A stretch of 64,000 nt of DNA from Pararhodobacter sp. GTDB lineage: Bacteria; Pseudomonadota; Alphaproteobacteria; Rhodobacterales; Rhodobacteraceae. The stretch's first letter is position 1, and each line of letters starts with the position of its first letter. The position numbers and the translations under genes are program-made. The DNA lies in the NCBI RefSeq assembly GCF_034676545.1, contig NZ_JAUCBZ010000015.1, positions 961,001-1,025,000 on the forward strand. Direction: 5' to 3'. Under the pieces are notes generated by a model. That model was not told the origin of the DNA. It searched no databases and was given only the letters and a program-made list of their open reading frames with translations. Positions 44,889 to 54,704 of this stretch are shown here, piece by piece.

Positions 44889-45298
44889 ACGGCCCCAGCC
44901 GCCACGGGTACGCGCCTGAAACGGTTGCGTGCGCGGCACGCATGCCCCGGACCGAAGATATATTTGCGCGCCCATGACACGCGCCCCCCATCCGGCTTGA
45001 TGGCACTCAAGGCGCTGTTGGAAGCGGTCTATGCGCTGGAAAGTCCGTGTCGCGAAATGCCGGACACCGCGGCATCGGCAGATCAACGGCCTACTGGATT
45101 ATCAGAAACGCAGCACCGTAACGCGTGAACCGCACCGGTTTTGCGAAGACGCCCGTTTCGAGGGTCAGGATACCTTTGCACCCTTGCTCAGGGCCGCGAA
45201 CAAAGCCCGCCCCGCCGCGAATGCTTGCTGACAATCGGCGCATGTGGTTTACATGCGGATGGTATTTAGCACAAATTAACCACCTATTAGGATTGCAG
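44889..45298. other. Intergenic region upstream of manC
   Basis: The 410 bases contain no gene that I can support. CGCATGT-GGTTT-ACATGCG at 45239-45257 is a perfect 7-base inverted repeat 42 bases before manC and could be an operator. The final 55 bases are AT-rich and likely hold the promoter. Confidence 0.5.
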
Positions 45299-46738
45299 AT
45301 GCAAATTCACCCGGTACTTTTATGCGGCGGGTCCGGCACGCGGCTTTGGCCCTTGTCGCGCAAATCGTTCCCGAAGCAGTTTTCTTCGTTGCTGGGCGAA
45401 AGCAGCCTGTTTCAGGCGTCAACCAACACCTTGACCGGAGAAGGTTTTGCGCCGCCGGTGATTGTCACCGGGTCCGACTTTCGCTTTATCGTCACCGAGC
45501 AACTCGCCGAGATTGGCAAGGTGCCGGCAATTTTGATTGAGCCCTCGGCCCGGAACACCGCGCCCGCAATTTTGGCGGCCGCTTTGGTGATCGCGAAGAC
45601 CGACCCCGAGGCGCTGATGCTGGCGGCTCCTTCGGATCATGTCATCCCCGATGCGTCGCGGTTTCGGCAGACCATTCAGGCGGCCGCATCAACCGCCCGG
45701 GACGGCGATATCGTTACGTTTGGCATCCGCCCTGACCGCGCCGAAACCGGCTTTGGCTGGCTTGAGATGTCGCAAACACCGGGCGCGGATTTTGCACCCA
45801 TTCCGCAGCCCTTGGCCCGATTTGTTGAAAAGCCTGATCTTGCCACCGCGCAAGCGATGCTGGCGGGCGGACACCATTTGTGGAATGCGGGGATATTCCT
45901 GGTCTCGGTCAAGACACTCATCGCAGCTTTCGAGAAATATCAGCCTGCCATATTGGCGCAAACCCGCGCCGCCGTTGACCAAGCCGCGCAAGATCTAGGC
46001 TTTACACGCCTCGCAACTGAGCCTTGGGCAACGCTGGAAAACATCTCGATTGACTATGCCGTCATGGAAAAAGCGCCCAATATCAGCGTTGTCCCCTACG
46101 GTGGCGTTTGGTCCGACCTCGGCGGTTGGGAGGCAATCTGGCGTGAGTCCAACCCTGATGGAAACGGCGTCGTCACCAGCGAGTTGGCCACAGCCATTGA
46201 TTGCAAGGATACGCTGCTGCGCTCCGAGACCAGCGGGCTGGAGGTTGTCGGCATCGGGCTTGAGAATATCGTTGTTGTGGCCATGAGCGACGCGGTGCTG
46301 GTTGCTCATAAAGACCGCGCACAGGACGTCAAGAAAGCCGTCGTGGCCCTCAAGGCCAAGGGGGCCATACAGGCCGAAACCTTTCCGCGCGATCATCGGC
46401 CCTGGGGTTGGTTCGAAAGCCTCGCGGTCGGCAACCGGTTTCAGGTCAAGCGCATCATTGTGCATCCGGGCGCAGCTCTGAGCCTGCAAAGCCACCATCA
46501 CCGCGCAGAACATTGGATCGTCGTTCAAGGCACGGCCAAGGTGACCATTGACGATCAGGTCAAACTGGTGACGGAAAACCAGTCGGTCTATATTCCGCTG
46601 GGGGCCGTGCACCGCATGGAAAACCCCGGCAAACTGCCGATGGTGCTGATCGAGGTGCAGACCGGCAGTTATCTGGGCGAAGATGACATCATCCGCTACG
46701 AGGATGTCTATGCGCGCGGGCAGGGGGCCAAGGGCTGA
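45299..46738 (+). CDS. manC: Mannose-1-phosphate guanylyltransferase / mannose-6-phosphate isomerase
   Basis: 479 residues from ATG 45299. The pyrophosphorylase signature LCGGSGTRLWPLSRKSFPKQF is at the N-terminus, with FVEKPD and WNAGIFL in the core. The C-terminal cupin (about 370-470) holds the metal-binding QSHHHRAEHW block of type II phosphomannose isomerases, so the enzyme is probably bifunctional (AlgA/ManC class). It makes GDP-mannose for polysaccharide and is followed by manB after 3 bases. Confidence 0.93.
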   Translation: MQIHPVLLCGGSGTRLWPLSRKSFPKQFSSLLGESSLFQASTNTLTGEGFAPPVIVTGSDFRFIVTEQLAEIGKVPAILIEPSARNTAPAILAAALVIAKTDPEALMLAAPSDHVIPDASRFRQTIQAAASTARDGDIVTFGIRPDRAETGFGWLEMSQTPGADFAPIPQPLARFVEKPDLATAQAMLAGGHHLWNAGIFLVSVKTLIAAFEKYQPAILAQTRAAVDQAAQDLGFTRLATEPWATLENISIDYAVMEKAPNISVVPYGGVWSDLGGWEAIWRESNPDGNGVVTSELATAIDCKDTLLRSETSGLEVVGIGLENIVVVAMSDAVLVAHKDRAQDVKKAVVALKAKGAIQAETFPRDHRPWGWFESLAVGNRFQVKRIIVHPGAALSLQSHHHRAEHWIVVQGTAKVTIDDQVKLVTENQSVYIPLGAVHRMENPGKLPMVLIEVQTGSYLGEDDIIRYEDVYARGQGAKG

Positions 46739-46741
46739 CCC

Positions 46742-48100
46742 GTGACACTCACCTGTTTCAAGACCTATGACATTCGCGGCCGCTTGGGCGAAGAGCTGAA
46801 CGAGGCGATTGCCTATCGCATCGGGCGCGGTTTTGCGCGGGCGCTGAACGCACGGCGGGTGGTGTTGGGGCGCGACATTCGTGCGACCTCGCAGGCGCTG
46901 GCCGCCGCCGTGGCGCAGGCGCTGGTGGATGAGGGCTGCGAGGTTCTTGATCTTGGGCTGTCGGGCACCGAAGAGATGTATTTCGCCACGACGCAGTTTG
47001 CGGCGGACGGCGGGATTTGCGTGACCGCCTCGCATAATCCGATGGATTACAACGGCTTGAAAATGGTGCGGGCGGGCTCTGCGCCCCTGGACGCGGCGAC
47101 CGGCCTGGCGTCCATCAAGGCGCTGGCCGAGGCGGATGATTTTGGCCCGGCCAAACCCGGTGGCATCGTTACTGACATCGCGGATCAGGCCCGCGCCGCC
47201 TATGTCGAGCAGGTGTTGTCGTTTGTCGATATGTCGGCGCTCAAACCCCTGACCATCGTCGTGAACGCAGGCAATGGTGCGGCGGGTCCGACCTTTGACG
47301 CCATCGCTGAGGCCCTTGAGACCAAGGGCGCACCGCTGGTGTTCAAGCGCATGCACCACCAGCCAGACGGGACATTCCCACACGGCATCCCCAACCCGCT
47401 GCTGCCCGAAAACCGCCCACCCACCGTGGCCCGCGTGCTGGCCGAGGGCGCGGATATGGGCGTCGCCTGGGATGGCGACTTTGACCGGTGTTTCTTCTTT
47501 GATGAGCACGGCGGCTTTGTTGACGGCGAGTATATCGTCGGCCTGCTGGCCGAGGTGTTTTTGGCCAAAGAACCCGGCGCCAAAATCATCCATGACCCGC
47601 GCGTGATCTGGAACACACAAGACGTCGTGGCCCGCGCGGGCGGCGTTGCCGTTCAGGCCCGCACCGGCCACGCCTTTATCAAACAATCCATGCGTGATCA
47701 CGGCGCGGTCTACGGCGGCGAGATGTCGGCACATCACTATTTCCGCGACTTTGTGCATTGTGACAGCGGTATGGTGCCGTGGCTGGTGATGGCGGAATTG
47801 ATCAGCCGCAAGGGATCACTGGCGGCGTTGATCGCGGAACGCCGGGCGGCGTTTCCGTCATCGGGCGAGATCAATTTTACACTGCCCGACCCCAGATCCG
47901 CCATCGCCCGCGTTCGCGCGCACTATGAACCCGATGCGCACAGCCTTGATGAAACCGATGGGATCAGCCTCGATATGGGCGGTTGGCGGTTCAACCTGCG
48001 CAGCTCCAACACCGAACCTGTGGTGCGGCTGAATATGGAAAGCCGGGGGGGAGCGCTCGAGGGGCATATCAATAAGATCAGCGCACTCCTAACGTCCTGA
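46742..48100 (+). CDS. manB: Phosphomannomutase
   Basis: 452 residues from GTG 46742. The phosphoserine loop is TASHNPMDYNG, the metal loop DGDFDR, the sugar-binding loop GEMSAHHYF and the phosphate-binding loop RSSNTEP. It interconverts mannose-6-P and mannose-1-P, feeding manC. With ugd it supplies UDP-glucuronate and GDP-mannose for an exopolysaccharide whose glycosyltransferases are not in this window. Confidence 0.94.
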   Translation: MTLTCFKTYDIRGRLGEELNEAIAYRIGRGFARALNARRVVLGRDIRATSQALAAAVAQALVDEGCEVLDLGLSGTEEMYFATTQFAADGGICVTASHNPMDYNGLKMVRAGSAPLDAATGLASIKALAEADDFGPAKPGGIVTDIADQARAAYVEQVLSFVDMSALKPLTIVVNAGNGAAGPTFDAIAEALETKGAPLVFKRMHHQPDGTFPHGIPNPLLPENRPPTVARVLAEGADMGVAWDGDFDRCFFFDEHGGFVDGEYIVGLLAEVFLAKEPGAKIIHDPRVIWNTQDVVARAGGVAVQARTGHAFIKQSMRDHGAVYGGEMSAHHYFRDFVHCDSGMVPWLVMAELISRKGSLAALIAERRAAFPSSGEINFTLPDPRSAIARVRAHYEPDAHSLDETDGISLDMGGWRFNLRSSNTEPVVRLNMESRGGALEGHINKISALLTS

Positions 48101-48594
48101 AGGCTCGCGCCGACCTTCAAGGCTGCTCGTTCATGCGCCTCGATGACAGCGCCAGAAACCCATGCAAGTCCCGTTGCCCTTGCGGTCATCCGACCTGAGT
48201 CTCATAGAGTGCGGACGCTGGATCGTCTCAGCAAGCCGACTGACCTGATCGCGCATGCCGGTGGTGTTGCCGATGATCGAGTTTGATCATTGTGCGCCTT
48301 CCGATGGCTTGATTGTTACGCATGATGGCGTTGACCTGCTCCCCTCAAACGTCCGCGATTTGGGGTTGGTCTGTTCCTTGCAAGGGCGATACCGGCAGCG
48401 GCGGGCCTGCGCTTTGGCGACATGGCGCGACGACGTCAAGCATCACCGCCCGCAAACATGCCGCGCTGGCCTGACACCCCGGGAATATACGAACCGGTCA
48501 ACAAAAGACCAAACCCTGAACAGGGTCAACTCACAAGCGAGGACTCGCGGCAGAGCAGGTCAATGTTGATGGTCGCCGACAACGCCGGGGTGGT
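48101..48594. other. Intergenic region between convergent manB and the MmgE/PrpD gene
   Basis: 494 bases without a supportable gene. A small hairpin (TGAAGG and CCTTCA) lies at the manB stop. The rest has no coding pattern that I trust and may be decayed sequence at the edge of the accessory stretch. Confidence 0.45.
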
Positions 48595-49965
48595 TCAAAG
48601 CGCACGCATGAGGTTGTGAACACCCTCTGGCGTATCCAGCGCCAACACGGCCCCGATCAACGCATCAGCCTGAGGATCTGTCAGGATACCTTCCACACAG
48701 CGCTTGAATTTGTGGGCAATCGCGTCGTCGGACAAGGGCGCGTCGGGGTTTCCGCGGTTGATCGCCACGCGTTTGTCGATCAGGCGACCGTCAGTCAGCG
48801 TGACCCGCAGATGCCCGGGGAAATACTTGGGAAACCCGGTAGTTCCCTTTTCGGCATTCTCGTAACTTGTCTTGCGCGCCAGCGACAGCAGATCGTCGCG
48901 GCGAATCTGATCGGCCGTGAAGGAGGCCTGATCAATCTGGCCGTCGATCAGGCCGCAAGCGACCAGATAGGGCAGGCTGAATTTTGCGCCGTAGGCATTG
49001 GTGGGCGCGAATTTCGACTCGATGGGATCGCAGACAAAGCCCGCCGCCACCTCGTCAATGATCGCGTGGATGTTCTGCACATCCGCCGCCTTGATGCCTT
49101 CCTCGCGCAGCGCGATGGCGCAATCCACGGCCCCGTGTGCAAAGTGGCAGCACGGATAGGGTTTGATCGACACGTTTTCCGTTTCCCACCGGGTTCCAAG
49201 ATCGGCAACCGTCAGGGATGGGTCGGACAGGTCCGGCAGGCCGTGCGTGTTGAACACGCCGTTGCGGCCCTCGAAAATCGTGGCCGGTCCGGTTGCACCC
49301 GCCTTGGCCAAATGCGCGGTGATGATCGCGTTTTGCGCGGCCCAACCGACGTGATAGCCTTTGGATGATGACGAGTTGACCAGAAATTCGGTCACCCCGG
49401 CTGCCTGACTGCCGCACAGGCCAAAGGCATGTTGCATCTGCGCGGGGCTCAGGCCCAACAGTTTGCCCGCCGCAGCCGTCGCGCCGAAAATGCCGGCAAT
49501 CGCCGTGGAGTGAAAGCCGCGGTTGTGGAAACTGTTGCCCGAGGCGATGCCGACCCGCGCCGCCACCTCCCAGCCCGCGACAAAGGCCGTCAGGATATCG
49601 CGCCCCGAGGCCGCAACCTCGGGCCCCAGCGCCAGAACCAGCGGCGTCAGGATCGCGCTGCCATGCACGATCGAGGCGGTATGCGTATCGTCGAAATCAA
49701 GCACATGACAGGCGACCCCGTTGGCCAGCGCCGCATAGGGTGCTGCCAGTGTCTCGGCGCGTCCCAGAACCGGCTGCGCGCCGCTGCTGCCGGGAATCGC
49801 CCTGATCCCGGCCAGGGCGATCTCGAAATTCGGATGCCTTGTGCCGGACAGACCGACACCCAGCGTGTCGATCATCAGTTGCTTGGCCCGCGTGATGGTG
49901 CTGGAGGGAATCGCATCGAAATCGAGTGCAATGACAAACGACGCCAGCGTGGCAGAATGGGTCAT
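48595..49965 (-). CDS. MmgE/PrpD family protein
   Basis: 456 residues from ATG 49965, with GGAAGG 6 bases upstream. Landmarks of the family are DTLGVGLSGTRHP, HVLDFDDTHTASIVHGSA and GFHSTAIAGIFGATAA. Members include 2-methylcitrate dehydratase, aconitate decarboxylase and iminodisuccinate epimerase. Being last in an operon with a C-N lyase and a tricarboxylate transporter, an epimerase of a polycarboxylic substrate is the best-fitting guess. No prpB or prpC is nearby, so 2-methylcitrate dehydration is less likely. Confidence 0.85.
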   Translation of the reverse strand: MTHSATLASFVIALDFDAIPSSTITRAKQLMIDTLGVGLSGTRHPNFEIALAGIRAIPGSSGAQPVLGRAETLAAPYAALANGVACHVLDFDDTHTASIVHGSAILTPLVLALGPEVAASGRDILTAFVAGWEVAARVGIASGNSFHNRGFHSTAIAGIFGATAAAGKLLGLSPAQMQHAFGLCGSQAAGVTEFLVNSSSSKGYHVGWAAQNAIITAHLAKAGATGPATIFEGRNGVFNTHGLPDLSDPSLTVADLGTRWETENVSIKPYPCCHFAHGAVDCAIALREEGIKAADVQNIHAIIDEVAAGFVCDPIESKFAPTNAYGAKFSLPYLVACGLIDGQIDQASFTADQIRRDDLLSLARKTSYENAEKGTTGFPKYFPGHLRVTLTDGRLIDKRVAINRGNPDAPLSDDAIAHKFKRCVEGILTDPQADALIGAVLALDTPEGVHNLMRAL

Positions 49966-50017
49966 GGGTCTTCCTTCCAGCAACAACACAGAGTGGTTCG
50001 GGCGCGGCGGGGATGCG

Positions 50018-51382
50018 TTAAGCGATCCGCCCGCCGGCTTTGATATTGGCAAGCACCTGATCCACGATAGCCGGGGATTCGCCAACATAAGTCGTCGGGT
50101 CCAGCAACGTATCAAGCTCGGAATCGCTCAACGCGCCGCGAATGGCCTTGTTGGCGGCCAGCGCTTCCTTGAAGGTGATCCCCGCCTCGATGCCCTTCAT
50201 CGCCGCGTGATACACTTCCTCGTGCGCGGTCTGCTTGCCCAGCTTGTCAGCCAGCGCGAACATGATCCGCTCGGCCAGCGCGTAGCCCTTGAGCAGTTCG
50301 AGGTTGCGCAACATGCTGGCCTTTTTCACCTCCAGCCCCGCCAGAACAAAGTTCAGGTTGGCCAGAACCACCGACAGCATCAGGCAGATTTCCGGAAGGA
50401 TCTTCCATTCCATCTTCCAGATCGCGCCGTCACGCTCGTGCTCGTGCTTGGTGATGTCCGACAACATGTTGATGTTGGATTTCAGCGTGTTGCTGACCGT
50501 GACCGAGTTTTCCGTGACCGCCGGGTTGCGCTTGTGCGGCATGGTCGAGGAGCCGACCTGACCCTCGCCAAAGGGTTCGGCGATCTCGTCGAATTCATTG
50601 TGGGCCAACAGCAACAACTGGTTGCCGATCTTGTTCAGCGTTGCGTTGATGCCGCCCATGACCGCGCCATATTCGTACATCCGGTCGCGCGCCGGCTGCC
50701 ACGAGATATTCGGCGTGCCCAGTCCCAGCTTGTCATTGACCGCCTTTTCCATCGCATGCGCCTTTGGGCCGAACGACGCCTTGGTACCAACCGCGCCAAC
50801 GATGGAGCCCACGAAGACCCGCGGCTCCATTTCGTCAAGCCGCTGCAAATGGCGGTCGATTTCCGACAGCCAGATCGCGGTTTTGAAGCCGAACGTGACC
50901 GGGATCGCCTGCAACGACAGGGTGCGGCCCATCATCGGCGTGTTGCGGTGCTCGGTGCTCAGACGCAGCAACGAGCCCGCCATCACCAACAGATCGCGGC
51001 GCACGATGTCAAAGGCGTCTTTCATCTGCAACACCAGCCCGGTGTCGATGATATCCTGCGTGGTCACGCCAAAATGCACATATTCGCCCGCATCACCCTC
51101 GCAAGCGTGCTCCAGCGCGCGCACCACCGGCACCAGCGGGTGCTTGGTGATCGCCAGATGATGCAGGACCAGGTCCATGTCGATGGCGTCATAGCGCGAC
51201 TTTGCGGCGATTTCCTTGGCGGCCTTGGCCGGGATCATGTCCAGATCGGCCTGCACCAGCGCCAGCGCGGCCTCGACATCCAGCCAGCGTTGAATGCGGG
51301 CTTCGTCGTTGAAAATGTTGCGCATTTCCTCGGTTGACCAGGAATTCTTCAGCAAGATGGAATCAAAAACGCTCGTACCCAT
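50018..51382 (-). CDS. Fumarase/aspartase superfamily C-N (or C-S) lyase, adenylosuccinate-lyase-like
   Basis: 454 residues. The superfamily signature GQVGSSTMPHKRNPAVTEN lies near 285, with HFGVTTQDIIDTG near 104. The sequence resembles PurB and 3-carboxymuconate cycloisomerase. Gene order (with TctCBA, a PLP lyase and MmgE/PrpD) argues for a catabolic lyase releasing fumarate from a succinyl adduct rather than the housekeeping purine enzyme. A PurB role cannot be excluded from sequence alone. Confidence 0.8.
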   Translation of the reverse strand: MGTSVFDSILLKNSWSTEEMRNIFNDEARIQRWLDVEAALALVQADLDMIPAKAAKEIAAKSRYDAIDMDLVLHHLAITKHPLVPVVRALEHACEGDAGEYVHFGVTTQDIIDTGLVLQMKDAFDIVRRDLLVMAGSLLRLSTEHRNTPMMGRTLSLQAIPVTFGFKTAIWLSEIDRHLQRLDEMEPRVFVGSIVGAVGTKASFGPKAHAMEKAVNDKLGLGTPNISWQPARDRMYEYGAVMGGINATLNKIGNQLLLLAHNEFDEIAEPFGEGQVGSSTMPHKRNPAVTENSVTVSNTLKSNINMLSDITKHEHERDGAIWKMEWKILPEICLMLSVVLANLNFVLAGLEVKKASMLRNLELLKGYALAERIMFALADKLGKQTAHEEVYHAAMKGIEAGITFKEALAANKAIRGALSDSELDTLLDPTTYVGESPAIVDQVLANIKAGGRIA

Positions 51383-51449
51383 GGGTGTCTCTTTCTGTTT
51401 GTCAAAGTCATCGACGCGACGCGTGTTGTGTCGCAGGCCAAGTAAAATC

Positions 51450-52601
51450 TCAGGAGGCAGCGGCGAAGGACGCCTGCATGTCGGCGATCAGATCGTCGAT
51501 ATGCTCCAGCCCGGCGTGGAACCGAACCATCGGCCCGCTGCGTGTGGTGTTGGGGAATTTGCGCCCCGCCTCGGGGTTGGAGGGCATCGCCAGACTCTCG
51601 AATCCGCCCCAGGAACTGCCGATCGAGAACAGCACCAGACGGTCCACAAAGCCGTCGGCGTCGAACCCGTCGACAAAGAACACGCTGAACAGGCCGTTGC
51701 AGCCCGTCGCATCGCGCTTCCAGATCTCGCCACCGGCATGGCCGGGCAGACCCGGATGGACCACCGATTGCACCTCGGGGCGTGCCGCCAGCCATTGCGC
51801 CAGCGCCAGACCGTTCTGCTCGTGCCGCTCCAGCCGAAGCCCCAGCGTGCGGATGCCGCGCAGGCAGTTATACGCCTCATCAGGGCCCAGCGTCTGGCCG
51901 GTCAGATGGGTGTGCTTGCGCAACGGACCGGCGGCAGCACCCTTTACGGCAACCGCGCCCATCATCACATCGGCATGACCGCCCAGATATTTCGTGCCCG
52001 CCACCACCGACACATCACAGCCCAGATCCAGCGGCCGATAGAGCCAGCCGGACCCATAGGTATTGTCGGCAATCACCACCAGATCGCGCGCATGGGCATC
52101 CCGGCACAGGGCGGGCAGGTCCATCACTTCATAGGTTTGCGAGGCGGGGGATTCCACCATCACCGCCTTGGTGTTGGGCTTGGCATAGGCGCTCAGATCG
52201 GTGGTGTCCCACGGGAAATAATCAATCGTCACCCCGGCGCGCCGCAGCACGGATTCGCAATAGCTGCGGGTTGCCGGAAAGATCGTATCCACCACCAACA
52301 GGTGATCTCCGGCCCCGACAAATGGCGCAAGCGCCCCCGCCACCGCCGCGACGCCGCTGGGAAACAGGAAACAGGCCTCGGCCCCTTCCAGATCGCAGAT
52401 CGCCGCCGACAGGGCATGCGCCGTCGTCGTGCCGCGCCGCCCGTAGGACAGCACCGCGTCATCCGTCTCGCGCCGTTGCTTGGTGCCCTTGTAGGACGCA
52501 ACCGTGTCGTGAAGGATGGTCGAGGCGCGCATGACGGGCGGGTTGGCCGGGCCGGGGGTGGCCGTGCGCCCGTAATGCATCAGTTTGGTTTCGCGTTTCA
52601 T
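51450..52601 (-). CDS. Cys/Met-metabolism PLP enzyme, cystathionine beta-lyase-like
   Basis: 383 residues from ATG 52601, which has GGAGA 8 bases upstream; an ATG at 52616 adds five residues and has no such site. The PLP-lysine is in VVAGTKYLGGHADVMMG, with SYGRRGTTT near 53 and ADNTYGSG before it. Such enzymes beta-cleave cystathionine-like thioethers. Its place between the transporter and the lyase suggests it handles a sulphur-containing or aminated intermediate of the imported compound. Confidence 0.88.
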   Translation of the reverse strand: MKRETKLMHYGRTATPGPANPPVMRASTILHDTVASYKGTKQRRETDDAVLSYGRRGTTTAHALSAAICDLEGAEACFLFPSGVAAVAGALAPFVGAGDHLLVVDTIFPATRSYCESVLRRAGVTIDYFPWDTTDLSAYAKPNTKAVMVESPASQTYEVMDLPALCRDAHARDLVVIADNTYGSGWLYRPLDLGCDVSVVAGTKYLGGHADVMMGAVAVKGAAAGPLRKHTHLTGQTLGPDEAYNCLRGIRTLGLRLERHEQNGLALAQWLAARPEVQSVVHPGLPGHAGGEIWKRDATGCNGLFSVFFVDGFDADGFVDRLVLFSIGSSWGGFESLAMPSNPEAGRKFPNTTRSGPMVRFHAGLEHIDDLIADMQASFAAAS

Positions 52602-52628
52602 CGGATGCGTCTCCATGACGGAAGCGGG

Positions 52629-54158
52629 TCAGGCCGCTTTTTTCGGAAGGAAGTTCATGATGACCGGCACGATCCACAACAGGGCCGATACCAGGATCAT
52701 GCCAGCGCTGATCGGGTGCGAAACCGGGTCAAGGAACACCCACCAGCTGCCGCGCGAAATGATCAACGAGTTGTTCAGCGAGGATTCCAGCTGTGGCCCC
52801 AGCACCAGACCCAGAATGAACGGCCCCAGCGGGATATTGGTCAGCCGCATGGCAAACGCCGCCAGACCGGCCACTAGCGCCACCCACATGTTGAACGTGT
52901 TCGCGCCATCCGAGTAAGCACCCATGAAGCACAGCAGGGCGATCACGCCGACCAGAACCTCTTTCGGGATCGAAAAGATCGGCTTCGAGACGGTCCGGAT
53001 CACCGCAAAGGCAACCGGCCACATCAGGATATTGGCGGCCAGGAACGCGACGATGATCATCCAGGCGATGTTGCCATGCTGCGAGAACAGCAACGGACCG
53101 GGCACCATGCCGTGCAGCGCCAGCGCGCCGATGAACAGCGCCGAGGTCGAGTTCCCGGGGATGCCCAGCGACAGCAGCGGCACCATCGAGCTGGCGGTGA
53201 CGGCGTTGTTGGCGGATTCCGGGCCCGCGATGCCCTCAGGTGCGCCTTCGCCCCAGGCCGGTTCGCCCGGTTTGCCCTCGTACAGGCGGCGGAACCGGCG
53301 GGCGGCGTTGTCATAGGCGAGGAAAATCGCCATCAGCATCCCGGCGCCCGGCAGCATGCCGATCACGTTGCCGATCACCGAGCCACTGACCCAGACCGGC
53401 AGCAGGCGACGCATCAGCGCGCGCGGCATCCGCAATGAGCCGATCTCGGGCAGTTTTGTCTGTGGCACGTTGTGTTTGCGGTCGCGGAAGATATCGACCA
53501 TCAGGTCCAGCAGCGCCGCGACCCCGAACAGGCCGACCAGCAAGGGCACAAAGGGCAGGCCCTCGATCACGTTGACGCTGCCAAAAGTGTAGCGCGGAAA
53601 ACCGGACACCGGGCTGAAGCCGATGGTGGCGACGGCAAGACCGATGATCGCCGCAACAGCCCCCTTGATGACGTTGCCGCGCAGCAGACCCACCACACTC
53701 GACAGGCCGAGAATGGCGAGCGCGAAGTTTTCGACATAGCCAAACCGCAGCGCCACCTGCGCGAGCGACGGCGCGAAGAACAGCAGCACGATGGAGCTGG
53801 CAATACCGCCCACCACCGACGAGGTGATGGCAATCGACAGCGCGCGCCCGGCCATGCCCTTGCGGGCCATGGCGTTGCCATCCACTGCGGTCAGCAGCGA
53901 TGACGCCGTGCCCGGCACCTTGATCACGATGGCCGGGATCGCGCCACCGGTCGCGGCGGCGCAATAGACGCCGACCATCAACGCCAGCGCTTGCTCGGCT
54001 GGCATGGCAAAGGAAAACGGGATGAAAACGGCAAAGGCGATGTTGTCATTGATGCCGGGGATCGAACCGACGATCATTCCGGCGAACAGGCCAAGCACCA
54101 ACATGAACAGGACCATCGGTGTGGCCAGTGTTTCAAATCCGAGCAGGATCAAATCCAT
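52629..54158 (-). CDS. tctA: Tripartite tricarboxylate transporter, large permease TctA
   Basis: 509 residues with about 11-12 membrane helices. The TctA signatures GSIPGINDN near 32 and a second PGAGMLM-type block near 275 are present, as is GIPGNSTSALFIGALALHG. With TctB and TctC it imports carboxylates using the ion gradient. Confidence 0.94.
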   Translation of the reverse strand: MDLILLGFETLATPMVLFMLVLGLFAGMIVGSIPGINDNIAFAVFIPFSFAMPAEQALALMVGVYCAAATGGAIPAIVIKVPGTASSLLTAVDGNAMARKGMAGRALSIAITSSVVGGIASSIVLLFFAPSLAQVALRFGYVENFALAILGLSSVVGLLRGNVIKGAVAAIIGLAVATIGFSPVSGFPRYTFGSVNVIEGLPFVPLLVGLFGVAALLDLMVDIFRDRKHNVPQTKLPEIGSLRMPRALMRRLLPVWVSGSVIGNVIGMLPGAGMLMAIFLAYDNAARRFRRLYEGKPGEPAWGEGAPEGIAGPESANNAVTASSMVPLLSLGIPGNSTSALFIGALALHGMVPGPLLFSQHGNIAWMIIVAFLAANILMWPVAFAVIRTVSKPIFSIPKEVLVGVIALLCFMGAYSDGANTFNMWVALVAGLAAFAMRLTNIPLGPFILGLVLGPQLESSLNNSLIISRGSWWVFLDPVSHPISAGMILVSALLWIVPVIMNFLPKKAA

Positions 54159-54167
54159 AGCGATATC

Positions 54168-54632
54168 TCACAAAATCCAGGGCATGAGGGTTGCAGGCAG
54201 GCGCACACCCAACCCGACGATGAAGGCGAGATAGCTGACCGCGGTAATCGTCGCGGCGATCAGGATGATCTTGCGATACCCGCTCACGCCGCACAGCAGC
54301 AGGAAAACCAGTTGCATCACGAAGGTGGGCAGCAAATATCCCAGCCCCGAGGTCAGGGCGATGATCCAGGCCGCAAGGGTCAGCGTGGCAAAAAGCGCCG
54401 CTTGGCCCGAGATTTTGAAGGGCACGGTTTCCAGTCGTTGACGCGCGCCCTTGGCGACAAGCAGTGCGCCCAGCACGATCAGCGACACCGACAGAGCGAT
54501 CGGATAGGTGCGCGACAGGGCATCAAAGCCGCTGGCAAGCCACGCGCCATATCCGCCTATCGCCATCAAAGACACGCCGACCCAGACATCGCTATGGGGT
54601 CGAAACGTTGGATTGCCGGAACCTTCAGACAT
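54168..54632 (-). CDS. tctB: Tripartite tricarboxylate transporter, small permease TctB
   Basis: 154 residues with four membrane helices, the usual TctB size and topology. It lies 9 bases before tctA and after tctC. Confidence 0.88.
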   Translation of the reverse strand: MSEGSGNPTFRPHSDVWVGVSLMAIGGYGAWLASGFDALSRTYPIALSVSLIVLGALLVAKGARQRLETVPFKISGQAALFATLTLAAWIIALTSGLGYLLPTFVMQLVFLLLCGVSGYRKIILIAATITAVSYLAFIVGLGVRLPATLMPWIL

Positions 54633-54704
54633 CAGACTCTCTCCACAACGATCTGAGTGAAAGGGGAAAGCCTGCCCGGCAGTGATACCGGGCAGGCTGG
54701 GGGG

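Noticed and set aside
45127..45190. tRNA-like 3' half upstream of manC
   Set aside because: The stretch with GTTTCGAGGG and CTTTGCACCC recalls a T-arm and acceptor end, but no matching 5' half or proper cloverleaf can be built.
48101..48594. Possible insertion-sequence remnant between manB and the MmgE/PrpD gene
   Set aside because: No terminal inverted repeats, target duplication or transposase motif could be found in either strand.
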